Origin: Lactobacillus intestinalis
GTDB taxonomy: Bacteria > Bacillota > Bacilli > Lactobacillales > Lactobacillaceae
Reading direction: 5' to 3'
DNA length: 64,000 bases
NCBI RefSeq assembly: GCF_024397795.1
Contig: NZ_CP072983.1
Span: 806,001-870,000 of the forward strand
Made by a program: the position numbers and the translations under genes. The notes below the pieces were generated by a model. The model saw nothing but the letters and a program-made list of their open reading frames with translations, did not search any database and had not been told where the DNA came from. Of the stretch, positions 26,411-36,372 are shown piece by piece. Position 1 is the stretch's first letter. Every line of letters starts with the position of its first letter.

Positions 26411-26893
26411 ATGAATTCAGAAAGAGTCTTTGATCTTATTGATAAGATGTTAGAAAATAGTGATAATGGTTATTATATAGATTTTGTCCCTTTTACTTTT
26501 CAAAATGAAGACTATGGTAGATTAGAGACTTATCTAAATAAGCATTATAAACTACAGTTTGCGAATAAAATTAAGTTTATCACTTTTGCCATTATATATT
26601 ACTATGACTCATATGTTTATTTAGATGAACGGGTGGCGAATTCCCTTTATCCAGATTTAAAAAATAAAGATTTACGAAATCTTGAATTAGAAGAATTGGC
26701 AAACATTATCGATTCTCTAATAATGGATGACTATTCTGGCTTGAATATACTTTTCAAGAATGAAGACCATTTTTCACTTTTACGAATAGAAGATGGATTT
26801 GATACATATTTATTCAATATTAAAGGTCATACTCATGAAAATATTGAAAGTCTAGTAGAACATCAAGGTTTGTATTTGAAATCCATTAACTAA
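26411..26893 (+). CDS. Hypothetical acidic protein, unrecognised family
   Basis: A 160-residue soluble protein (MNSERVFDLIDKMLENSDNG...), rich in Asp, Glu, Tyr, Leu and Ile, with no signal or membrane segment and no motif I recognise. The start has AAAGGGTGAAAAT upstream. Its divergent arrangement with vanZ and the secreted peptide, across a shared palindrome, makes an accessory or immunity role possible but unproven. Its own terminator follows. Confidence 0.65.
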   Translation: MNSERVFDLIDKMLENSDNGYYIDFVPFTFQNEDYGRLETYLNKHYKLQFANKIKFITFAIIYYYDSYVYLDERVANSLYPDLKNKDLRNLELEELANIIDSLIMDDYSGLNILFKNEDHFSLLRIEDGFDTYLFNIKGHTHENIESLVEHQGLYLKSIN

Positions 26894-26927
26894 CCGCTCT
26901 CATCAAACTAAAAATAATATATCTTAT

Positions 26928-26957
26928 AAAGACTAGATCTAATTCTAGTCTTTTTTT
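26928..26957 (+). terminator. Terminator of the hypothetical gene
   Basis: AAAGACTAGA / TCTAGTCTTTTTTT with a 6-base loop and T tail. Confidence 0.85.
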
Positions 26958-27002
26958 CGTGTTAAAATTGAGTAAACTAAAAGAAATAAAGAAGTGAAAT
27001 CA

Positions 27003-27800
27003 ATGGAATTTACAACAAATGATCATGTGCATTTAAGTTATACTGATACTGGCGAAACTGATCGCCAACCTATAGTGTTCATTCCTGGTATTGGCGGATC
27101 GTCTAAGATGTTCAGGGATGCTGGTAAACTATTTCATCAGCATTTTCGGGTGATTACCTTGGATCCGCGTAACCAAGGCTTGTCTGAACATACTTATAAG
27201 GGACAACGCATTAGTCGTCATGCCATCGATGTGCGCGAGCTTTTTACCAAGCTTGATTTAAAAAATGTTATCGCGATTGGTAATTCAATGGGTGCATCAA
27301 CATTTTGGGCTTATATTTCTTTATATGGAAAAAGTCGCCTAGCTGCCATGGTGGATTTAGATCAATCACCTAAGATGGTGGCTGACAATACTTGGAAATA
27401 TGGCTTTAAGGAACTTACTTGGAGCAACTATCCCGATTACTTGAAGTTGCCATTTGGCCGGGCAACCTATGCTCATGTGGATGACAAAATGTTCAATTTA
27501 GCGCGACAAGATAATGAAAAGAAGCCCTATGACCCTGAAGAAAATTACAAATGTTTGATTGAACATGCTGATCAAGATTGGCGAGATGTGATTATGGAGA
27601 CGCCAGTACCGATGTTGGTTTTGGCAGGGGAGAAGTCGCCATACTTTGATCCGCAATTTACGCAAGCTATTCAATTCTTAAACAGTGAGATTGAAACTCA
27701 AATTATTTCTGAATGTGGTCACTTAGTTCATGCCGAAAAGCCCCAAGAAACCTATAAGGCTGTGATGAGATTTTTACAAGAGAAAAATTTAATAAAGTAA
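27003..27800 (+). CDS. Alpha/beta hydrolase
   Basis: Serine hydrolase of the alpha/beta fold (265 aa). The oxyanion region is FIPGIGGSSKMF, the nucleophile elbow GNSMGAS, a likely acid lies in GEKSPYFDP and the catalytic His in CGHLVHAEKP. The start at 27003 (MEFTTNDHV) has GAAGTGA upstream; a GTG three codons earlier overlaps that site. The substrate is unknown; the family includes esterases and lactonases. It stands alone, upstream of citC, with its own terminator. Confidence 0.85.
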   Translation: MEFTTNDHVHLSYTDTGETDRQPIVFIPGIGGSSKMFRDAGKLFHQHFRVITLDPRNQGLSEHTYKGQRISRHAIDVRELFTKLDLKNVIAIGNSMGASTFWAYISLYGKSRLAAMVDLDQSPKMVADNTWKYGFKELTWSNYPDYLKLPFGRATYAHVDDKMFNLARQDNEKKPYDPEENYKCLIEHADQDWRDVIMETPVPMLVLAGEKSPYFDPQFTQAIQFLNSEIETQIISECGHLVHAEKPQETYKAVMRFLQEKNLIK

Positions 27801-27814
27801 TCGCACCATAAGCA

Positions 27815-27850
27815 AAAGATGTGAAGTATTAAACTTGCATCTTTTTGTTT
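27815..27850 (+). terminator. Terminator after the hydrolase
   Basis: AAAGATG / GCATCTTTTTG with a loop of about 15 bases and T tail. Confidence 0.6.
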
Positions 27851-27880
27851 TTATCAAAAAACAAACTGTAATCACTTACA

Positions 27881-27941
27881 TTTTTATAATTTTTAAAAAT
27901 ATTATGAATAAATTGAAATAATTAAAAAACGAGAGTAAACT
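27881..27941 (+). promoter_or_regulatory. cit operon promoter and candidate CitI operator
   Basis: The -35 TTGAAA (27913-27918) and -10 TAAACT (27936-27941) are 17 bp apart. The AT-rich block 27881-27923 matches the reverse complement of 37374-37415 (citI/exporter intergenic) at 33 of 42 positions by hand alignment, including the 8-base run TTTTATAA and TTTT followed by AAAAATA. CitI-type regulators are known to bind AT-rich operators, so these are candidate CitI sites. Confidence 0.5.
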
Positions 27942-27998
27942 ATAGATGTCGACAAAATAGTTTTTATTTGCACAAACTTGAGTTAAGAGGTGCTCTAT

Positions 27999-29057
27999 AT
28001 GGATAAAGTAGTAGATCTTTATCTTAATAATTCTGCTACTCGTCAGAAGTGGGAAGATTTTTTGAAAAAATTAGGTATCAAAGACTTCAGCGAACGTGAA
28101 GTTGATACAATTGACCATACTTTTGGCTTAGTAGATGAAGATAATAAGTTAGTGGGAACAGGAAGTGTTGCAGGCAATGTGTTGAAGTATATTGCTGTTT
28201 GCAACGAGGATGCAACTTCTGGTGCCCGTTTTAATAAGATAGTAACGACTTTACAACAATACTTATTTAATGAAAAGATTTTTCATATGTTTGTATTTAC
28301 TAAAGCCAAGTATTCAGATAGTTTTCAGCATTTAAACTTTACTGAACTTGCTAAGACTAAGGAAGCTGCCTTTCTTGAAAGTGGTACACCAAATGTTTTG
28401 GATTATATGAGAAGCTTGCCTAAGATTAGTGATCAGGAAAATAAGCAAGTAGGTGCCATTGTAATGAATGCCAATCCATTTACTTTAGGTCACCGTCATT
28501 TAGTAGAACTTGCAAGCCAGGAAAACGACTTGGTTTATGTGTTTGTGGTTGCAAGTGACCTCTCGCTTTTTAAGACTGACGAACGTATGCAACTGGTCAA
28601 AGAAGGCTTAAAGGATCTAAAAAATGTGAAGGTAGTTAGTGGAAGTGACTATTTAGTTTCAAGTGCAACCTTCCCAGCTTACTTTTTACCATCACCTAAA
28701 GATCTAATTGACCAACAAACTGCAATTGATGCGCAAGTTTTCAAAAATATTATCGCACCACCACTCTATATTAATAGACGTTATGTAGGCAAAGAGCCTC
28801 TTTCAATGACCACTCATTATTACAATGTAAGTTTGGCTCATGAATTAGGCCCAACAGTTGATGTGATTACTATTCCACGAATGGAAGTAGATAATAAGGT
28901 AATTAGTGCTACTGAAGTACGTCAATTAATCAAATCCGGTGATTTAACTGGTTTAGCTAAGCTTGTTCCTGTAACGACGGAGAAGTTTATTAAAAATAAT
29001 CTGGCCACTCTTCAAGAGAGAATTAAGAAAGGACAATATATTAAGAATGGAAATTAA
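27999..29057 (+). CDS. citC: [Citrate (pro-3S)-lyase] ligase
   Basis: Cytoplasmic enzyme (352 aa) that acetylates the thiol of the citrate lyase acyl carrier protein with ATP and acetate, switching the lyase on. An N-terminal acetyltransferase-like region (about 1-140) precedes the nucleotidyltransferase core, whose nucleotide motif is NANPFTLGHRHLV. SATEVRQLI near the C terminus is the conserved second motif. The start at 27999 has AGAGGTG 6 bases upstream, better than the in-frame GTG at 27990, which lies inside that site. It is first of citC-D-E-F and overlaps citD by 11 bases. Confidence 0.95.
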   Translation: MDKVVDLYLNNSATRQKWEDFLKKLGIKDFSEREVDTIDHTFGLVDEDNKLVGTGSVAGNVLKYIAVCNEDATSGARFNKIVTTLQQYLFNEKIFHMFVFTKAKYSDSFQHLNFTELAKTKEAAFLESGTPNVLDYMRSLPKISDQENKQVGAIVMNANPFTLGHRHLVELASQENDLVYVFVVASDLSLFKTDERMQLVKEGLKDLKNVKVVSGSDYLVSSATFPAYFLPSPKDLIDQQTAIDAQVFKNIIAPPLYINRRYVGKEPLSMTTHYYNVSLAHELGPTVDVITIPRMEVDNKVISATEVRQLIKSGDLTGLAKLVPVTTEKFIKNNLATLQERIKKGQYIKNGN

Positions 29058-29340
29058 AACTACAGGCGTTGCCGGTACTTTAGAAAGTTCCGATATCCAA
29101 ATCATGGTTTCTGAAGGCAATAACGGTATTGAAATTGATCTTGATTCAGAAGTAAAAAAAGCCTATGGCGATGAAATTGAAAAGGTAATTACTGAAACTT
29201 TAACTAAGTATGGTTTGACTAATGTAAAAGTTAAAGCAACTGATAAGGGTGCCCTTGATTGTGTAATTAAGGCTCGTACTTTAGCAGCAGCTCAACGTGC
29301 AACCGAAACTTCAGATAAACCAGAATTGGAGGTCCTTTAA
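29047..29340 (+). CDS. citD: Citrate lyase acyl carrier protein (gamma subunit)
   Basis: Small carrier protein (97 aa) of the CitDEF complex. Ser14 in AGTLESSDIQI is the expected attachment site for the phosphoribosyl-dephospho-CoA prosthetic group. The length and the C-terminal pattern (DCVIKARTLAAAQRA) fit the family. It overlaps citC by 11 bases and touches citE. Confidence 0.95.
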   Translation: MEIKTTGVAGTLESSDIQIMVSEGNNGIEIDLDSEVKKAYGDEIEKVITETLTKYGLTNVKVKATDKGALDCVIKARTLAAAQRATETSDKPELEVL

Positions 29341-30255
29341 TTGACTTACGTAAAAAATCGTCTACGCCGAACAATGATGTTTGTTCCTGGCAATAACCCT
29401 GCTATGATTAAAGATGCTGGAATTTATGGAGCAGATTCAATCATGCTTGACCTAGAAGATTCAGTTTCTTTAACTGAAAAAGATGCTGCTAGAATGCTTG
29501 TTTATGAAGCGATTAAGACTGTAGACTTTGGCGGTTCTGAAATTGTGGTTCGTGTGAATGGTCAAGATACTCCTTACTATGATGAAGATGTCAAGGCTAT
29601 GGTTAAGGCTGGCGTGGATGTTATTCGTTTGCCAAAGACCGAATCAGCTGCCATGATTCAAAAACTTGTTAAAGATATTGAACACTGGGAAGAGGAATTT
29701 GGTATTGAAAAAGGTTCAATTGGGGTCATGGCTGCGATTGAATCAGCTAAGGGCGTGCTTAACGCTCCAGAAATTGCAACAGCCACTCCTTTAATGATGG
29801 GACTTGCTGTCTCTGGAGAAGATTATACTGCTGATATGCATACTCACCGTTATCCAGATGGTCGCGAATTAGAATTTGCACGCAATATGGTTTTACAAGC
29901 AGCTCGTGCTGCCGATGTTTATGCCTTTGATACTGTATTTTCTAATATGAAAGATACTGAAGGCTTCTACCGTGAAACTAACTACATTCATGAATTAGGT
30001 TATGATGGTAAGTCATTAGTTAACCCTCGTCAAATTCAAATGGTTAACAAAGTCTTTAATCCAACTAAAGAAGAAATTGAAAATGCTCAAAATGTTCAAA
30101 ATGCCATTCGTGAGGCTAAGGCTAAGGGTAGTGGCGTTATTTCAATGAACGGTAAGATGGTTGATAAACCAGTCGTTGAAAAAGCAACCCGGGTGCTTCA
30201 AACTGCTAAAGCTTCAAACTTGATCGATGAGGAGGGCAATTACATTGGAGAATAA
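29341..30255 (+). CDS. citE: Citrate lyase beta subunit (citryl-ACP lyase)
   Basis: Cleaves citryl-ACP to acetyl-ACP and oxaloacetate (304 aa). HpcH/HpaI-like TIM barrel with [14 protein letters not shown] at the start, the Asp/Glu pair in MLDLEDSV and the substrate Arg in IVVRVNG, plus [19 protein letters not shown]. It starts at TTG with GGAGG 9 bases upstream. It overlaps citF by 11 bases. Confidence 0.95.
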   Translation: MTYVKNRLRRTMMFVPGNNPAMIKDAGIYGADSIMLDLEDSVSLTEKDAARMLVYEAIKTVDFGGSEIVVRVNGQDTPYYDEDVKAMVKAGVDVIRLPKTESAAMIQKLVKDIEHWEEEFGIEKGSIGVMAAIESAKGVLNAPEIATATPLMMGLAVSGEDYTADMHTHRYPDGRELEFARNMVLQAARAADVYAFDTVFSNMKDTEGFYRETNYIHELGYDGKSLVNPRQIQMVNKVFNPTKEEIENAQNVQNAIREAKAKGSGVISMNGKMVDKPVVEKATRVLQTAKASNLIDEEGNYIGE

Positions 30256-31786
30256 AATAAAACGCAACTTACCAGATGACTTAATGAAAAAGATGGATTT
30301 AAAACCTTTTGAAACTACTGAAATTGGGCACCCAATTGAACAACGTGTAGCTCCTACGGTAAGAGTGACTACTGGTCAAAATAAAGTGGTTGACTCACTT
30401 GAAGAAGTGATAAAGGATAATTTAAAAGATGGAATGACTATTTCTTTCCACCATCACTTTAGAAATGGGGATTATGCATTTAACAAGGTGATGGATTTAA
30501 TCATTAAGATGGGTTACAAGGATTTGACTTTGGCTCCATCCTCACTTACTGGTGTAATGAATGATAAAATCATCGAAGCCATTAAGAAAGGCGTCATTAC
30601 TAACATTACTTCTTCAGGGATGCGTGGAAGCTTAGGTGACTTTGTTTCTCACGGCGGTCTTAAAAATCCAGTGATTTTTCGTTCACATGGTAATCGTGCT
30701 CGCTCTATTGAAGAAGGCGAAATTAAGATTGATGTTGCCTTTTTGGGTGTACCAATTTCTGACCCGGCTGGTAATGCCAATGGTCAAGAAGGGGATGCAG
30801 TCTTTGGTTCATTGGGCTATGCTTTGATGGATGCTCAATATGCAAACAAGGTTGTACTTTTAACTGACAATATCGTTGATTATCCAAATACTCCAGCTTC
30901 AATTAAGCAAGATCAAGTTGATTATGTAGTTAAAGTAGATAAAATTGGTGATCCAGATAAGATCGGTTCTGGAGCTACTCGTTTTACCAAGGATCCGAAG
31001 GAATTAATGATTGCTCAAATGGTAAACCAAGTAATCGTTAACTCCCCATACTTTAAAGAAGGCTTCAGCTTCCAAACTGGTTCAGGTGGTGCTGCTTTGG
31101 CAGTAACGCGTTACTTACGCAAAGCCATGATTGATAAAGGAATTACTGCCTCATTTGCAGTTGGTGGAATTACTAAGCCAACTACTGATCTTCTTGAAGA
31201 AGGCTTAGTCAGAAAAGTGATGGACGTTCAAGACTTTGATAAGGGTGCTGCTCAATCAATGGCTAAGAATCGCGATCAACAAGAAATTGATGCTTCTTGG
31301 TACGCTGATCCTCATAACAAGGGTGCTGTTGTTAACAATCTTGATGTTTCAATTTTGTCGGCTTTACAAATTGATACCGACTTCAACGTTAACGTTATGA
31401 CTGGCTCAGACGGCGTTATTCGAGGGGCTGTTGGTGGTCACCAAGATTCTGCTGCTGGCGCTAAAATGACGATTATTACCGCACCACTTGTTCGTGGTAG
31501 AAATGCGACAGTTGTTCCTAAGGTTGAAACTGTAGTTACGCCAGGTTCTTCAATTGATGTTTTGGTTACTGAGCGTGGAATTGCTATCAACCCAGCTAGA
31601 AAAGATTTAATTGAAAGTTTCTCTAAGGTGCCAGGATTAAAGATTCTTGATATTAAGGAATTACAAAAGATAGCTGAAAAGCAAGTTGGGGTACCAAAGC
31701 CTCTTGAATATACTGATCGTACTGTCGCTATTGTTGAATATCGTGATGGTACTGTGATTGATACTATCAAGCAAGTGAAAGATTAA
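30245..31786 (+). CDS. citF: Citrate lyase alpha subunit (citrate:acetyl-ACP transferase)
   Basis: Transfers the acyl carrier protein from acetyl to citryl (513 aa). The start is put at TTG 30245 because GGAGGG lies 8 bases upstream and the resulting N terminus ([12 protein letters not shown]) fits CitF; an ATG at 30227 precedes that site. Visible family blocks are [46 protein letters not shown] and [18 protein letters not shown]. It is last of the tightly overlapped citCDEF set, and a hairpin follows before citX. Confidence 0.95.
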   Translation: MENKIKRNLPDDLMKKMDLKPFETTEIGHPIEQRVAPTVRVTTGQNKVVDSLEEVIKDNLKDGMTISFHHHFRNGDYAFNKVMDLIIKMGYKDLTLAPSSLTGVMNDKIIEAIKKGVITNITSSGMRGSLGDFVSHGGLKNPVIFRSHGNRARSIEEGEIKIDVAFLGVPISDPAGNANGQEGDAVFGSLGYALMDAQYANKVVLLTDNIVDYPNTPASIKQDQVDYVVKVDKIGDPDKIGSGATRFTKDPKELMIAQMVNQVIVNSPYFKEGFSFQTGSGGAALAVTRYLRKAMIDKGITASFAVGGITKPTTDLLEEGLVRKVMDVQDFDKGAAQSMAKNRDQQEIDASWYADPHNKGAVVNNLDVSILSALQIDTDFNVNVMTGSDGVIRGAVGGHQDSAAGAKMTIITAPLVRGRNATVVPKVETVVTPGSSIDVLVTERGIAINPARKDLIESFSKVPGLKILDIKELQKIAEKQVGVPKPLEYTDRTVAIVEYRDGTVIDTIKQVKD

Positions 31787-31796
31787 GTTCAATAAG

Positions 31797-31829
31797 AAAA
31801 GGTGCGTCCTTTTAGGGGCACACCTTTTT
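31797..31829 (+). terminator. Terminator/attenuator between citF and citX
   Basis: AAAAGGTGCGTCC / GGGGCACACCTTTTT hairpin with T run, 10 bases after citF. As citX follows closely with no obvious promoter, it may lower rather than abolish citX expression. Confidence 0.65.
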
Positions 31830-31845
31830 ATTTTTGAGGTGAAAA

Positions 31846-32385
31846 ATGAAGTCTATCTTTACTGAAGGAAAACAACAAGGAATTCCAGAGATTTTAGCTG
31901 CTAAAGATAAGCGTGTTTTAATGCAGCAGGCGATTTTTAAGAAATATCCTAAGAATGTAATTATTGATGTAAAAATGAACATCCCAGGTCCGATTAAAAA
32001 CAATCATTATTTGAAGCGCTTGTTTAATAAGGGAATAGATGAGCTGGAAGACGAATTCGAGCAGGCTCAGTTGGAGATAAAAAAGGTAGCTACTTGGGAT
32101 GAAGATAGTGGGAGCGAAGTCTTTTATGTAAGTACGAGGGATGCAGATCGAATTAAGAAGGTTGCAGTTAAATTTGAAGATGAGTCTGAATTAGGGCGAT
32201 TATTTGATGCGGACGTTTTGATAAAAGATCAAGCAATGGCACTTTCAAGAAAAGATTATGGTTTGCCTTTTAGACATTGTTTTTTATGTAATCGGCCTGC
32301 AAAAGAGTGTGCGCGTTCGCGTCGACATTCAGTGGCAGAATTGCAGGACTATATTTCTAAAATTTATTGGCAAGAATTTAAATAA
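31846..32385 (+). CDS. citX: Holo-citrate lyase synthase (apo-citrate lyase phosphoribosyl-dephospho-CoA transferase)
   Basis: Attaches the prosthetic group to Ser14 of CitD (179 aa). Family marks are GRLFDADVLIKDQAMALSR and the C-terminal cysteine-rich CFLCNRPAKECARSRRHS block. GAGGTG lies 5 bases before the ATG. The partner citG (triphosphoribosyl-dephospho-CoA synthase) is not in the window, so it must be elsewhere or replaced. Confidence 0.92.
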   Translation: MKSIFTEGKQQGIPEILAAKDKRVLMQQAIFKKYPKNVIIDVKMNIPGPIKNNHYLKRLFNKGIDELEDEFEQAQLEIKKVATWDEDSGSEVFYVSTRDADRIKKVAVKFEDESELGRLFDADVLIKDQAMALSRKDYGLPFRHCFLCNRPAKECARSRRHSVAELQDYISKIYWQEFK

Positions 32386-32420
32386 AAAAGCTGTTAGCTT
32401 CAGAGCTAACAACTTTTTTA
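32384..32420. terminator. Bidirectional terminator between citX and the mucus-binding adhesin
   Basis: AAAAAAGCTGTTAGCT / AGCTAACAACTTTTTT hairpin, A-rich before and T-rich after, working for both converging genes. Confidence 0.85.
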
Positions 32421-32427
32421 GTTTGGT

Positions 32428-35400
32428 CTAGTTTTTGCGTTTCTTGACACTTAAGCCTAAAATGCCAGCAAGAGTGGCAAGAGCTAATCCCCAAATAGTA
32501 AGTGAATTTTCTTTTTCACCAGTTTGAGGAAGGGTAGGCTTAGATTGAGTATCCCTACTTGAATTGAGGTAAGAAGTAGGAGAAGTTTTAACAAAGTGAG
32601 GATGAGCAATAATTGCAGTCTTAGTTAAAGTTAAATTATTATGTAAAGTTTTGTTCTTTATATTTCTTTGAACTGGTTGATGAGGAACTGGAGTTGGCTT
32701 GGAACTGGAATGAGGAACTGAAATTGTAGTTTTAGCTGACTTATTAGGACGTTTAGGTTGGTGTTGAGGTTGAGGAACATTATTAGAACCAGGATTTGAA
32801 GGCTGAGGAGTAGAAGGTGTGTCGGGAATTGTTGGCTGAGGGGTGGATGGTGTGTCAGGAGTAATTGGCTGAACTGGCTTTTCAGAAATTTGAGGTTCAG
32901 TTGGAGTAGTTGGTTGAGTAGGCTGACTTGGTTTTTCTGGTATAGAAGGTTGGTCTGGGGTATTTGGCTTATCTGGTTCTTCAATCATTGAGTAGTAAAC
33001 GATATAACTTAAGTCCTTGGACTTCGGAGTTACAGTTTGAGTCTCAATTTGAAGCTTATCGGCAGTATAATGATCAATTTTTGGAGAAACAACTTCCTTA
33101 AACTGATTACTTGCTGGCGTCCAAGCATCCCATTCAGTATTTCCAGTAACTAAATCTTGTGTGCCATGTTGGGTAAACTTAATCGGAGCAGCCTTATAAG
33201 TAGGTGCAGCTTCTTGGTCTTTCTTTGGCCCGTTAGCATAAATGTAGTTAATAGTTTCATTTACAGTCTTTGATTGAGAAACTGGTTTAGTTGCATGAAC
33301 AAAGTGGAGGACAAAGGCTTGATCGTGATCTGGGTCATTATCAAAGTTACCATAACTTACTTGATTGTATTGAGTAGCACTATTGGAACCGAGTCCTGTA
33401 ACTTTTACAAATCTGTATCCTTTGCTTTCAAGAAATTTAACAATATTATTTGCACCATTAAATTTTATGAGTGTGTGTTCAGAATTATTATCTTGTTTAG
33501 TATATGAATCTGATAAGGTAGCAGATTGATTGTTTTTGATTAAAAAGTTGGATAAAGAAATATTATCGGTGTCATCATAAAAGCTAAGAGTAGCAGATTC
33601 GTTAGTATAATATTTAACAGTAGAATTAAATGAAATAGGTTGATTGTTATTAGCGGCGTTAGTTAATTCTTGATTAAAAATTTTAATTGTATCAATTTGT
33701 TTTATATTGGGAGTATAATTTGCAATTTCTGGGGATACAACTTTGCTAAAGCCAAATAATGTTCCTGTATTAACTGACCAATCTGTATCCCAAGTTATCA
33801 CTCCATTCTGAATAACACCATTATTGGTAAAACTCAATTTTTTAGAAATATGTGAGGAAGCCTCTTTTCCAGCTTGCGGACCGTTACCATAGATATAAGT
33901 AATATTTTGGGTAGCAGTTATTGTTCGAGAAGTTGGAGTCTGTGTTTGATAAAAGTAAACATAGTAATTTAATGCTTTGCTATTTGGATCATTACTAAAT
34001 CCTAAATTTGGTGCATTATATATATTGACAGGGGCGTTGTTTTTAGTATTTTCATTGCTGAATCCAAAATTTTGATAGGCTGGATCGTAAGTGTTCTTTG
34101 GCAGGGTAATATGTGGAGTTCCTCCCATTGTGGCAACTTTGTCAAAAATATAATTATTATTCTCAATATTTTTGATGTTCAATAAAGTATGGTTGCTAAT
34201 AGTTCCATCAGCTTTTCCAGTATAGATAGACGGAGCTTGGATTTGCTTCCCCGTATTTTCATCAATATAGTGTACATTAATGCTTTCATTTACAGCGTTC
34301 CCTGGAGTAATGTAACCTTTATTAAAACCAGTAAAAGTTTGGGTAATAGTATTGTTTCCTTGGCCTTCAGTATTCCAATTGCGCTCGTTATGGATAGGGG
34401 TAGTAATACTTGGGCCATTTCCAGTTACTTGCCAGTTTGGTAAATATTGTAAATTAAGATTGGCATCGAATTGAATAAAATAAGCTCCTTTTTTAGAATA
34501 ATTCTCATTATTGATAGTAAATGGACCTGTTTGATCAATTCTTATATTTTGACCATTGGTAGAAATGTGATCTCTCAAAAATTTTTCGAAGTTGGGATCT
34601 TCATTGTCAAATTTACCCGTAGTAGGATTGTATCCTACAATATTATTATAAGATTCATCAATTGGGATACGTATATTATCAGTGGTTTTAATGTAAGTAG
34701 GATTAGTAATGTGAAAGACTTTAATAGTGCTTGGAAGGATAACTTGACCTTCACTAACACTGATAGTGGCTAATACATTATCTAAAGGATTTAATTCCCC
34801 AAAGTTCCAATCAATACCATATTGCATCAACCGTGCGGAATCTTGTTTAACTTCAGTGGAAAGATCAGGAATAGCAGAAAGTTCAGGACCTGAATAAGAC
34901 ACTCCATTTTCAACATAAAATCCATTTTCTACTTTGCCTGTGCCTTTATTAACAAAAACTGGAGAACCATTGTTATTAATCCCTACTTGAATTTGTTCTT
35001 GCCCATTTACTGTACGAGTATTATTTGAACTTTCGGGACTCCATACTACTTTCGGCCCCATAATAAAGCCATGCATTAATTCATCTGATTGAACTTTGTC
35101 AGCATAAGGCTTAATGGTAGTAGTGAAAGTTTGAGTGAAAGTAGAGGTCTGGGGAAGAGTGACATTCACACTGATTGGAATATTTGTGGGATACTGATTA
35201 TTGTGATGAGACATATACGTTTTAACAGCATCATTATTGCCTGTAATGGCCAAATCTAAATTTAGGTCATCAAATGTAGAAGTCACTTTACCTATATAAG
35301 TAAAAGTGAAGGTTCCTTCTCCATTGGTAGAAGTAGAAAAGTCATTTCCTAATACAGGAGCGTTATTACTAAAGCTCAAAAGGTTATCGGGATTAGAAAT

Positions 35401-36054
35401 TGTGACTGTAGCATTGCTATTAGTTGTATAAATACCAGCATTTTTTACGTGAATAAGTACATGACCAACAGTGCTATTAGCCATCATATCAGGAGTGTTA
35501 GAACTTGTGATGGTTATATTTTTAGAATTAGATATATCAGTGTTGGTAAATTCAGATGATTTGGCTTTAGCGATGGATGATTGATTTGTGGTAGCTTGAT
35601 TTTTTGGTGAAGTTTCAAAAGAGGTTGATTCGTTGAGAGATAGAGAGGTTGTAACCTTTTCTGATTCTTGATTATTGTGGGCATTCTCAATATTAGATTT
35701 ATTTGAAACTTGAGGATTAGTTTGTTGGTTATTATTCTGTAAAACTTGATTGGAAGTTTCTTCAAGCTGAGAATTTGCTTTTGAGGGTTGTTTTTCTTGA
35801 AGGAGTTGCTTTAAATTGGATTCAGTAGCTCCTTCGTTATCAGTTTTTTCGACAGAATTAGTATTTGGCTTTGAAATGTTTTCTACATTTTTTTGAGCTT
35901 GATTTTTATCGGCAGCATAGGCAGTCTGGTTATTAAGTAAAATGAAACTTGTGCCTAAACAAACTGCTGCAAGTCCAATTGACAATTTGCGTAAACCAAA
36001 TCTTTCTTTGCTGTTTAATTTTGAATTGAAATTTAAGTCGTTTTTATCTTTCAT
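32428..36054 (-). CDS. YSIRK/LPXTG mucus-binding adhesin (1208 aa)
   Basis: Sortase-anchored surface protein. The YSIRK-type signal reads ERFGLRKLSIGLAAVCLG with cleavage near AYAAD. An N/S/Q-rich linker follows to about residue 190, then an adhesive region of unknown fold (about 190-585). A MucBP-like module starts near 590 (SINVHYIDENTGKQIQAP). Two Muc_B2-like modules start near 710 (TQNITYIYGNGPQAGKEA) and 926 (NETINYIYANGPKKDQEA). A proline-rich wall-spanning segment runs about 1020-1110. LPQTG is at 1175-1179, with hydrophobic tail and KKRKN. It should bind mucin or epithelial glycans; the ligand is inferred from the modules. It lies convergent to the cit operon and in tandem with citI. 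Confidence 0.92.
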   Translation of the reverse strand: MKDKNDLNFNSKLNSKERFGLRKLSIGLAAVCLGTSFILLNNQTAYAADKNQAQKNVENISKPNTNSVEKTDNEGATESNLKQLLQEKQPSKANSQLEETSNQVLQNNNQQTNPQVSNKSNIENAHNNQESEKVTTSLSLNESTSFETSPKNQATTNQSSIAKAKSSEFTNTDISNSKNITITSSNTPDMMANSTVGHVLIHVKNAGIYTTNSNATVTISNPDNLLSFSNNAPVLGNDFSTSTNGEGTFTFTYIGKVTSTFDDLNLDLAITGNNDAVKTYMSHHNNQYPTNIPISVNVTLPQTSTFTQTFTTTIKPYADKVQSDELMHGFIMGPKVVWSPESSNNTRTVNGQEQIQVGINNNGSPVFVNKGTGKVENGFYVENGVSYSGPELSAIPDLSTEVKQDSARLMQYGIDWNFGELNPLDNVLATISVSEGQVILPSTIKVFHITNPTYIKTTDNIRIPIDESYNNIVGYNPTTGKFDNEDPNFEKFLRDHISTNGQNIRIDQTGPFTINNENYSKKGAYFIQFDANLNLQYLPNWQVTGNGPSITTPIHNERNWNTEGQGNNTITQTFTGFNKGYITPGNAVNESINVHYIDENTGKQIQAPSIYTGKADGTISNHTLLNIKNIENNNYIFDKVATMGGTPHITLPKNTYDPAYQNFGFSNENTKNNAPVNIYNAPNLGFSNDPNSKALNYYVYFYQTQTPTSRTITATQNITYIYGNGPQAGKEASSHISKKLSFTNNGVIQNGVITWDTDWSVNTGTLFGFSKVVSPEIANYTPNIKQIDTIKIFNQELTNAANNNQPISFNSTVKYYTNESATLSFYDDTDNISLSNFLIKNNQSATLSDSYTKQDNNSEHTLIKFNGANNIVKFLESKGYRFVKVTGLGSNSATQYNQVSYGNFDNDPDHDQAFVLHFVHATKPVSQSKTVNETINYIYANGPKKDQEAAPTYKAAPIKFTQHGTQDLVTGNTEWDAWTPASNQFKEVVSPKIDHYTADKLQIETQTVTPKSKDLSYIVYYSMIEEPDKPNTPDQPSIPEKPSQPTQPTTPTEPQISEKPVQPITPDTPSTPQPTIPDTPSTPQPSNPGSNNVPQPQHQPKRPNKSAKTTISVPHSSSKPTPVPHQPVQRNIKNKTLHNNLTLTKTAIIAHPHFVKTSPTSYLNSSRDTQSKPTLPQTGEKENSLTIWGLALATLAGILGLSVKKRKN

Positions 36055-36308
36055 ATTTATTGCCTTAATTAAATAACTTACATTTTTATTTTCTATAACA
36101 TAATTAGCCTACCACATTATTTTTAAAATTGTTAAGTAGATTGCTGATTTTTTTGATTTTAAATATTCACTTGTGTGTTTTATTACTAAAATGGTGCAAT
36201 CTTATGAGCACGTAAAGGGTAACCATATAGATAACACGGGATAAAATGTTTTGGTATAGATAAAAATTAAAGAACATCACTATACTTTTTAAATAACAAT
36301 AAATCAAA
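36055..36308. other. Upstream region of the mucus-binding adhesin
   Basis: AT-rich, no gene seen. It should hold the leftward adhesin promoter; no pair of boxes stands out. Together with the adjacent citI terminator it fills the gap between the two leftward genes. Confidence 0.5.
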
Positions 36309-36355
36309 AACATCCTTAACTTTTATTGCTAAGATAAAAAGCTAAGGATGTTATT
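36309..36355 (-). terminator. Terminator of citI
   Basis: ACATCCTTA-CTTTT / AAAAG-TAAGGATGT hairpin with T run on the minus strand, just beyond the citI stop. Confidence 0.78.
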
Positions 36356-36372
36356 ATAATTGCTACTAGATT

